From: Deltaproteobacteria bacterium
Lineage (GTDB): Bacteria > Desulfobacterota > DSM-4660 > Desulfatiglandales > HGW-15
Length of the DNA stretch: 9,748 nt
Direction of reading: 5' to 3'
Assembly: GCA_016932235.1 (NCBI GenBank)
Contig: JAFGDF010000043.1
Location: 1 to 9,748 of the forward strand
Positions 5,869 through 9,748 of this stretch are shown here, in pieces. Position numbers and translations under genes: made by a program. The notes beneath the pieces were generated by a model. That model was given only the letters and a program-made list of their open reading frames with translations. It had not been told where the DNA came from and searched no databases. How positions within the stretch are numbered: position 1 is the first letter of the stretch; the number at the start of each line of letters is the position of its first letter.

Positions 5869-5885
5869 TCCATCAATCAATGGAC
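5860..5885. other. Perfect 10-bp inverted repeat across the ZIP-like gene's stop codon
   Basis: GTCCATTGAT (5860-5869) and ATCAATGGAC (5876-5885) enclose a 6-base loop, and the TGA at 5866-5868 lies inside the left arm. The stem is stable, but no T-run follows on the plus strand, so it is at best an imperfect terminator. It could protect the mRNA 3' end or bind a protein. Confidence 0.5.
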
Positions 5886-6189
5886 ATGCAAAATAAAAAT
5901 GGGAATTTCCTAACGTGTTTTAAGCAGACAGTTTCGTTTTTTATGATTATCGTCGGCGAGGTCGATTTTTTGGCGGGATCGGGTCTGTGCCTGCCACTGG
6001 TATACAGGATTTAATTTTTCTCCAGGGTCAAATTTTCATAAACCAAAGGCTAAGGAAGTGGATGAACAATGTCCCCCATAGCTCCCAATTGATTGGCATC
6101 ACCTTGATGCATACTTCCTGCAAGAAAGTATCCGGCGTTTATAGATGATATGACTGCATTCGAAATAGTAATCAATGGTCATTATTGCA
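5886..6189. other. Intergenic region without a gene, with two adjacent hairpins
   Basis: No frame here reads like protein. The sequence mixes AT-rich runs with short GC-rich patches. Two hairpins abut: GCATCA-CCT-TGATGC at 6096-6110 and ATACTT/AAGTAT arms at 6111-6116 and 6126-6131. The right end leads into the promoter of the WD40-caspase gene. No transposon ends or tRNA were found. Confidence 0.45.
6096..6131. other. Two tandem hairpins upstream of the WD40-caspase promoter
   Basis: A perfect 6-bp stem with a 3-base loop (6096-6110) is followed without a gap by a second perfect 6-bp stem (arms 6111-6116 and 6126-6131, 9-base loop). Adjacent perfect stems are unusual in random sequence. They lie upstream of the predicted transcript of the next gene, so they would act as DNA sites or belong to an unannotated RNA. 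Confidence 0.3.
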
Positions 6190-6193
6190 TTGA
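6172..6193. promoter_or_regulatory. Dyad overlapping the -35 box of the WD40-caspase promoter
   Basis: TCAATG (6172-6177) and CATTGA (6188-6193) form perfect arms with 16-base centre-to-centre spacing. The right arm covers the first bases of the TTGAAA -35 box at 6190-6195. A regulator bound here would compete with RNA polymerase. Identity unknown. Confidence 0.35.
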
Positions 6194-6218
6194 AACACAA
6201 AAGCGCTTGTCATATAAT
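6190..6218 (+). promoter_or_regulatory. Near-consensus sigma70-type promoter of the WD40-caspase gene
   Basis: TTGAAA (6190-6195), 17 bases, then a perfect TATAAT (6213-6218). Transcription would start near 6225, giving a leader of about 44 bases with the AAGGGG binding site at 6256-6261. The start point also argues against the upstream in-frame ATG at 6236, which would sit only about 11 bases into the message with no binding site. Confidence 0.65.
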
Positions 6219-6268
6219 TCCACTGCAAAAAGATAATGCACAAAATTGTTCTTCGAAGGGGACTGAAT

Positions 6269-8746
6269 ATGTCTTCAAAATTAAAGGTAGCATTTTTATT
6301 TTGTTCATTATTCCTAACCTCGTGCATGACAGCAACTCCCAATCTTCATCTGATAATTGCCGACACACAGATGACTTTAACGCAACCAGCTATTAATTCT
6401 AAGATTGCTGATATCTCTCCTGACGGGAAATATCTATTGATGGGAGGAGTGAATGTCTTTGCCCATTGGGATATCTCAAGGGGGATGCTTGTAAACAGAT
6501 ATCAGGTAGACGGTATAGGTTTAGAAAATACAGTTCCCGCTGCTTTTGTCTCAAATGACAAGTATGCCCTGTCCGGCGGCAAAGAACTAACTTTGTGGGA
6601 TTTGTCGTCCGGCAAGGTAGTCCGAAAAATCGGAAATGATCCAGTTTCAAGTATAGTAGTTCGATCAGACGGAAAAGTGGCGTTGACATGCGATGAATCC
6701 GCCTGGGCATTCAAAGAAGACAAGATTAACATCTATGATGTGAACAGTGGGCATAAGACAATCGATTGGGATGCCGGGTATAGCGGAGGAATTATAGTTC
6801 TGTCCCCCGACGGTAAATATTTACTATCTTCCGGAGGAGGAGGACGCGATGCTGAAAAAAGAGAAAGAGGAGTTATATATCTATGGGATGTGTCAAACGG
6901 TCGACTGGTCAATACTTTTGAAGGTACAGGAAATAATAAGGGCTGGGGACATGCCGTCCTGACGATGGCTTTCTCTCATGATGGCAAATATGCCCTCTCG
7001 GGAGGAACTGACGGATCAATAAGATTATGGGATATTTCTTCCGGTGCGGAATTGAGAACGATACAAGGTCATACAGGCTGGGTGGGGACCAATGCTGTAG
7101 CTTTTTCTCCCGATGGCAGATTTATTGTATCCGCAAGCTGGTCAGATGGTCTCGCTAAACTATGGGATATCTCTTCCGGCTCACTGATCAGAGAATTTAA
7201 AGTTTCTGATGACCGTTTTGCCTCGGCAAGGAGATTTACCGTTGCACTCATCAATGGATGGGTAGCTTTTACTCCGGATGGTAAGCGAATCGTTTATATG
7301 GGATCGGACGCATCCTTCAGGATCTTTGATGTCGCGACAGGAAAAGAAATTGCCACGCTGATTCAATTTGATAACGGCGAATGGTTGGCAGTCACATCAG
7401 AAGGCTATTACAATGCTTCGGAAAAAGCCGCACAATATCTAAACGTTGTCTATGAAGGAAAAAGCTATAGCGTAGATCGGTTCTATGATGTCTTTTACAG
7501 GCCAGACATCGTGGCAGCCAAGTTGCGTGGAGAAGACATCAGCAGGCTGGTGACCATCACTATGAGAGATGCCATCAAGAGCCCGCCGCCTGTGGTCGAA
7601 TTCTCCACACAGATCAGCAATACCGATCAGCCCCGGGTCAAGGTCTGTTACCAGGTGAAGAACGGGGGCGGCGGCATCGGCGAGGTTCGTTTGTTTCACA
7701 ACGGAAAACTCATCCAGTCAGACGGATATTACCGTGAAGTTGCAAAATCACCCGTTGAAAAAACTCGCCTGGTCTCTCTAAACAGCAGGGCCATTTACGA
7801 CGATATGAGGAGCGTGTCCATAAAGGGTAAAACTGACTCGGTTTCCGAGGTTACCAAGCCCAAAGGTGATACATGGGAAGACTGCATCAGTATAGACCCT
7901 ATTGCCGGTAAAAATGAAGTTAGTATTGCTGCATTCAACGGTAGTAATACAGTACAGAGCGACATCAAGACTATTCATTTCAACTCAAGGGTTAAATCCG
8001 ACAATCCTCACATCTATATCCTGTCAATTGGCATAGACCGCTACAAAGACGGCAGCATCACTCTCAAATACGCCGCAAAAGACGCGAAAGATCTGGAAGA
8101 AAAGATCAAGGCACAGTCTGCCACACTGTATGAACAGCAAAACATTCACTGCGCACGTCTGACGGACAGGGAAGCGACCAAGGTCAATATCATCGGCAAG
8201 ATTGACGAACTGGCGCGGCTCATAAAACCAGATGACAGCTTTATCCTATGTGTTGCCGGTCACGGTGTGCTGTTGCAGAACCAGTATTATATGCTCACCC
8301 ATGATTTCAGCGGTCAGGTGAGTGATATGAACGTGATCAGCTCCAACGAGATCGTGGAGATTTCCAAGAAGATAAAGTCCCTCTCCCAGCTATTCATCTT
8401 CGACACCTGCCATGCCGGTGGCGTGGACTACATTGTCAGCGGGTTATATGATGCCCGAATGTCAGTGCTTGCCAAAAAGATGGGTTTGCATATCTACGCA
8501 TCGGCAAACGACAAACAGGCCGCAATAGACGGCTATCAGGGTAATGGACTATTCACTCATTCATTACTTGATGGACTGAATAACAACAGACAGGCCGATA
8601 AAAACAAGGATGGCAAGATCACTATTGTAGGGCTGGGTGAATATTCCAGAGGTATGACGAAAAATATATCAAAACAGATTGGCCATGAACAGACGCCACT
8701 CATTATTAACTTCGGGAAAGACAGCCCGATTTATAAATTGCAGTAA
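6269..8746 (+). CDS. Lipoprotein with WD40 propeller and C-terminal caspase-like (C14) peptidase domain
   Basis: 825 residues from ATG 6269, chosen because AAGGGG stands 7 bases upstream and because the frame then begins with a lipoprotein signal: SSKLK, a hydrophobic stretch and lipobox LTSC with Cys19. Residues 44-361 hold about seven WD40 blades with recurrent SPDGKY and LWDISSG-type elements (for example 239-258 and 280-304), enough for a closed propeller. Residues 368-420 carry the DNGEWLAVTSEGYYNAS and FYRPDIVAAKL segments often seen between WD40 and caspase parts in this family. Residues 440-575 look like a beta-rich linker. The peptidase domain covers 581-815, with VAGHG (His665) and FDTCHAGG (Cys714) supplying the catalytic pair. 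The mature protein should be anchored in the envelope, so its substrates are probably periplasmic or surface proteins. DKNKDGKIT (777-785) resembles a calcium loop. Biological role unknown. Confidence 0.88.
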   Translation: MSSKLKVAFLFCSLFLTSCMTATPNLHLIIADTQMTLTQPAINSKIADISPDGKYLLMGGVNVFAHWDISRGMLVNRYQVDGIGLENTVPAAFVSNDKYALSGGKELTLWDLSSGKVVRKIGNDPVSSIVVRSDGKVALTCDESAWAFKEDKINIYDVNSGHKTIDWDAGYSGGIIVLSPDGKYLLSSGGGGRDAEKRERGVIYLWDVSNGRLVNTFEGTGNNKGWGHAVLTMAFSHDGKYALSGGTDGSIRLWDISSGAELRTIQGHTGWVGTNAVAFSPDGRFIVSASWSDGLAKLWDISSGSLIREFKVSDDRFASARRFTVALINGWVAFTPDGKRIVYMGSDASFRIFDVATGKEIATLIQFDNGEWLAVTSEGYYNASEKAAQYLNVVYEGKSYSVDRFYDVFYRPDIVAAKLRGEDISRLVTITMRDAIKSPPPVVEFSTQISNTDQPRVKVCYQVKNGGGGIGEVRLFHNGKLIQSDGYYREVAKSPVEKTRLVSLNSRAIYDDMRSVSIKGKTDSVSEVTKPKGDTWEDCISIDPIAGKNEVSIAAFNGSNTVQSDIKTIHFNSRVKSDNPHIYILSIGIDRYKDGSITLKYAAKDAKDLEEKIKAQSATLYEQQNIHCARLTDREATKVNIIGKIDELARLIKPDDSFILCVAGHGVLLQNQYYMLTHDFSGQVSDMNVISSNEIVEISKKIKSLSQLFIFDTCHAGGVDYIVSGLYDARMSVLAKKMGLHIYASANDKQAAIDGYQGNGLFTHSLLDGLNNNRQADKNKDGKITIVGLGEYSRGMTKNISKQIGHEQTPLIINFGKDSPIYKLQ

Positions 8747-8747
8747 A

Positions 8748-8773
8748 GATTATGTTCGGTAATCCTCATTTTT
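8748..8773 (+). terminator. Weak intrinsic terminator candidate after the WD40-caspase gene
   Basis: GATTAT (8748-8753) and GTAATC (8759-8764) can form a 6-bp stem including one G-U pair around GTTCG, with five T's at 8769-8773. The stem is AT-rich and the T-run starts 4 bases after it. Position directly behind the stop codon is the best argument. Confidence 0.35.
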
Positions 8774-8900
8774 GACAACTAACCGGCACTCAACAGTTGG
8801 TAGGTGGACTCAAGGTCCGAACAATGTCATTTATCCATGAATCGCACTCACTGACTGCAAATACAAAGCGTCAGATTGGGTGATCTGGTCAGGTCAACGA

Positions 8901-9020
8901 ATGCGGAGCGAAAGGTGCATTTGGTGGAGGGTTGTCTTTTCCGATGGCCACCGAGATCTACTCCTTCCTGTAGCCGATGAAATCAAGAGAGAAGAAAAAG
9001 CAGAAGACTATATTTGGTAA
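8901..9020 (+). pseudogene. Short coding-like fragment, 39 codons
   Basis: From ATG 8901 to TAA 9018-9020 the frame encodes a 39-residue peptide containing VVFSDGHRDLLLPVADEIK and a lysine/glutamate-rich end. The same frame is open a further 50 bases or so upstream without a start. The composition is protein-like, but there is no clear binding site and no family I recognise. It may be the C-terminal remnant of a lost gene or chance. Confidence 0.2.
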
Positions 9021-9155
9021 TTGTTACCCCTAAGCATGAGGGACTGGGAAACGCAGATAGAGGAACAAGCACAACTTTCCCAAACTCTCTCAATGCTTTT
9101 GTTGAGCCACCGATGTATGTCATATTAATGAATCTTGTAAGATCAACAAAACTAA

Positions 9156-9365
9156 AGGTTCATCTACAACTCCCGCCCTGCATCAATCTCCCAAAGGCGG
9201 CGGAATCAAGACGAAATTGCCGACATGTTTCTTCTCGAGGAACTCGCGTTGCGCATCCGCAATCTCTTCGAGTGGAAGTATTTTCGCTACAAGCGGCCGC
9301 AACTCGCCGCAAGACTTTGTATTGAGTTAACCAAAGACTCAGCTAACGGACACGGCATTTTTTGA
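9156..9365 (+). pseudogene. Coding-like fragment, possible gene remnant
   Basis: This frame is open from 9156 to TGA 9363-9365. The part from about 9201 reads like a real helical protein: RNQDEIADMFLLEELALRI, then a stretch rich in aromatic and basic residues (WKYFRYKRPQL). An ATG at 9225 would give 46 residues, but it lies within the protein-like stretch and has no binding site. A remnant of a larger gene is more likely than an intact small one. Family not recognised. Confidence 0.3.
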
Positions 9366-9381
9366 CGTGTCCGAGTTGAGC
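9341..9381. other. Stem-loop with attC-like outer boxes
   Basis: GGACACG (9348-9354) and CGTGTCC (9366-9372) form a perfect 7-bp stem with an 11-base loop. Directly outside stand AGCTAAC (9341-9347) and GTTGAGC (9375-9381). The right box fits the integron attC R' consensus GTTRRRY; the left differs from RYYYAAC at one position. At about 41 bp the whole is shorter than usual attC sites, and no integrase is in the window. It may be a decayed attC or an unrelated hairpin. Confidence 0.3.
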
Positions 9382-9405
9382 GTCCTGTTCAAGTAAGCCG
9401 CTGAC

Positions 9406-9612
9406 GTGGCAGAATTGCTGAGAATCCTCTTGAAAATCCTTGACATTTCAAATATTTTTATTAATAACAAGAAAAATCTTAACAAAAAAATAGCAGTTGC
9501 CACCAACTGGTTTAGAAAGGACGCGGACCAGGGAGATGAGGCGGCCATTGAAAATCCTATCTTAACACAAAAAGAAAATCCAGCATATTTGAACAATCAA
9601 AATATGGAGTAG
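9406..9612 (+). pseudogene. Small ORF with one Sel1-like repeat (probable gene remnant)
   Basis: A 68-codon frame from GTG 9406 to TAG. Residues about 34-46 (NWFRKDADQGDEA) closely follow the Sel1 repeat pattern, in which an aromatic/basic WFRKAA-like helix precedes a QGD/A-rich turn. Sel1 proteins carry many such repeats and serve as protein-binding scaffolds, so one imperfect repeat suggests a fragment. The N-terminal part does not match the repeat and contains a promoter-like TTGACA, so its translation is doubtful. No binding site is visible before the GTG. Confidence 0.35.
9440..9467 (+). promoter_or_regulatory. Promoter-like sequence upstream of the boxA motif
   Basis: A perfect TTGACA (9440-9445) is followed after 16 bases by TAATAA (9462-9467), which matches the -10 consensus at three positions. 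An overlapping pair TTGAAA (9430-9435), 17 bases, TATTTT (9453-9458) is also possible. Either would transcribe towards the boxA-like motif near the window end. The AT-rich context raises the chance of a false match. Confidence 0.3.
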
Positions 9613-9748
9613 CTATATTAAACGAGTGAAAAATGTGAAAAAGTCCACTTCGTTATTAATCCTAATTAGTCCCCCCTGAAAAATGCGGTTTGTAGGCCGC
9701 GCAAATATTGATACTGCTCTTTGAAAACTGAAGAAAGTTGATGATTTA
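9613..9748 (+). promoter_or_regulatory. Leader-like noncoding region with boxA-like motif at 9715-9724
   Basis: After the last stop codon the sequence has no coding look. It contains a short GCGG/CCGC hairpin (about 9685-9700) and then TGCTCTTTGA at 9715-9724, closely matching the boxA antitermination element of rRNA leaders (TGCTCTTTAACA in Escherichia coli). BoxA recruits Nus factors to long untranslated transcripts; it occurs before rRNA genes and in some CRISPR leaders. The window ends 24 bases later, so the gene it serves is not visible. Confidence 0.45.

Larger units (their letters stand above)
8774..9405. other. Apparently decayed region with short coding-like fragments
   Basis: About 630 bases with no full-length gene. 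Two short stretches read like protein in different frames (8901-9020 and 9156-9365) and are separated by stops, as expected for old gene remains. A 103-codon frame at 9014-9325 does not read like a protein. A stem-loop lies at 9341-9381. No intact transposase, inverted terminal repeats or target duplication was seen. Confidence 0.4.

Noticed and set aside
4768..5880. Two long minus-strand frames (148 and 173 codons) opposite the ZIP-like gene
   Set aside because: They mirror the codon pattern of the plus-strand gene, and their His/Gly-rich peptides have no recognisable motif.
7058..7380. Overlapping minus-strand frames within the WD40 region
   Set aside because: The plus-strand frame has unmistakable repeated WD40 blades; the opposite frames are by-products of that repetition.
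8597..8625. EF-hand-like DKNKDGKIT as a true calcium-binding site
   Set aside because: The twelfth loop position is Gly rather than Glu/Asp, and similar loops are common in C14 peptidases, so calcium binding is not claimed.
9014..9325. 103-codon plus-strand frame downstream of the caspase gene
   Set aside because: No binding site, unusual composition, and a competing frame in 9156-9365 looks more protein-like.
9613..9748. A CRISPR array inside the window
   Set aside because: Only a leader-like sequence is present; no direct repeats with spacers occur before the window ends.

Overview
The window looks like chromosomal DNA of a Gram-negative bacterium. The TRAP-type binding protein, the fused membrane spermidine-synthase-like protein, the WD40/caspase lipoprotein and the moderate base composition would all fit a deltaproteobacterium in the broad sense (Desulfobacterota or relatives). 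That assignment is an impression from gene content, not a measured result.

Layout. (1) 1-69: the first 23 codons of an unidentified minus-strand gene with a strong ribosome binding site, then about 470 bases without a convincing gene, holding a 16-bp dyad and a large hairpin. (2) 541-2682, minus: a polytopic membrane protein with a spermidine-synthase-like (Rossmann) domain between two membrane blocks. A divergent promoter region separates it from (3) 2863-3981, plus: a TakP/DctP-type TRAP substrate-binding protein with no DctQ/DctM membrane partners in view. (4) 3982-4500: a small minus-strand ORF with an Ala-rich tail, a second exact copy of a 19-bp repeat also present near 500, and several short dyads. 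(5) 4501-5868, plus: a ZIP-like eight-helix membrane protein with a complete cyclic-nucleotide-binding domain inserted in the helix 3/4 loop and several canonical metal-binding histidines missing. (6) 5869-6268: intergenic, with a perfect 10-bp dyad across the previous stop codon, two adjacent hairpins and a near-consensus sigma70 promoter with an overlapping dyad. (7) 6269-8746, plus: a lipoprotein with about seven WD40 blades, a linker and a C-terminal caspase-like (C14) peptidase domain with His and Cys present. (8) 8747-9748: apparently decayed sequence with short protein-like fragments, one resembling a single Sel1 repeat, an attC-like stem-loop, and at the very end a boxA-like antitermination motif suggesting that a long noncoding transcript (rRNA operon or CRISPR array) starts just outside the window.

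The genes do not form one operon. Three of the four large genes appear to be separate transcription units: good promoter candidates precede the binding protein and the caspase gene, and a weaker one precedes the minus-strand membrane gene. No promoter was found for the ZIP-like gene. Two architectures stand out: the ZIP-like protein apparently gated by a cyclic nucleotide, and the envelope-anchored WD40-caspase. I found no complete mobile element, tRNA, rRNA or CRISPR array inside the window.
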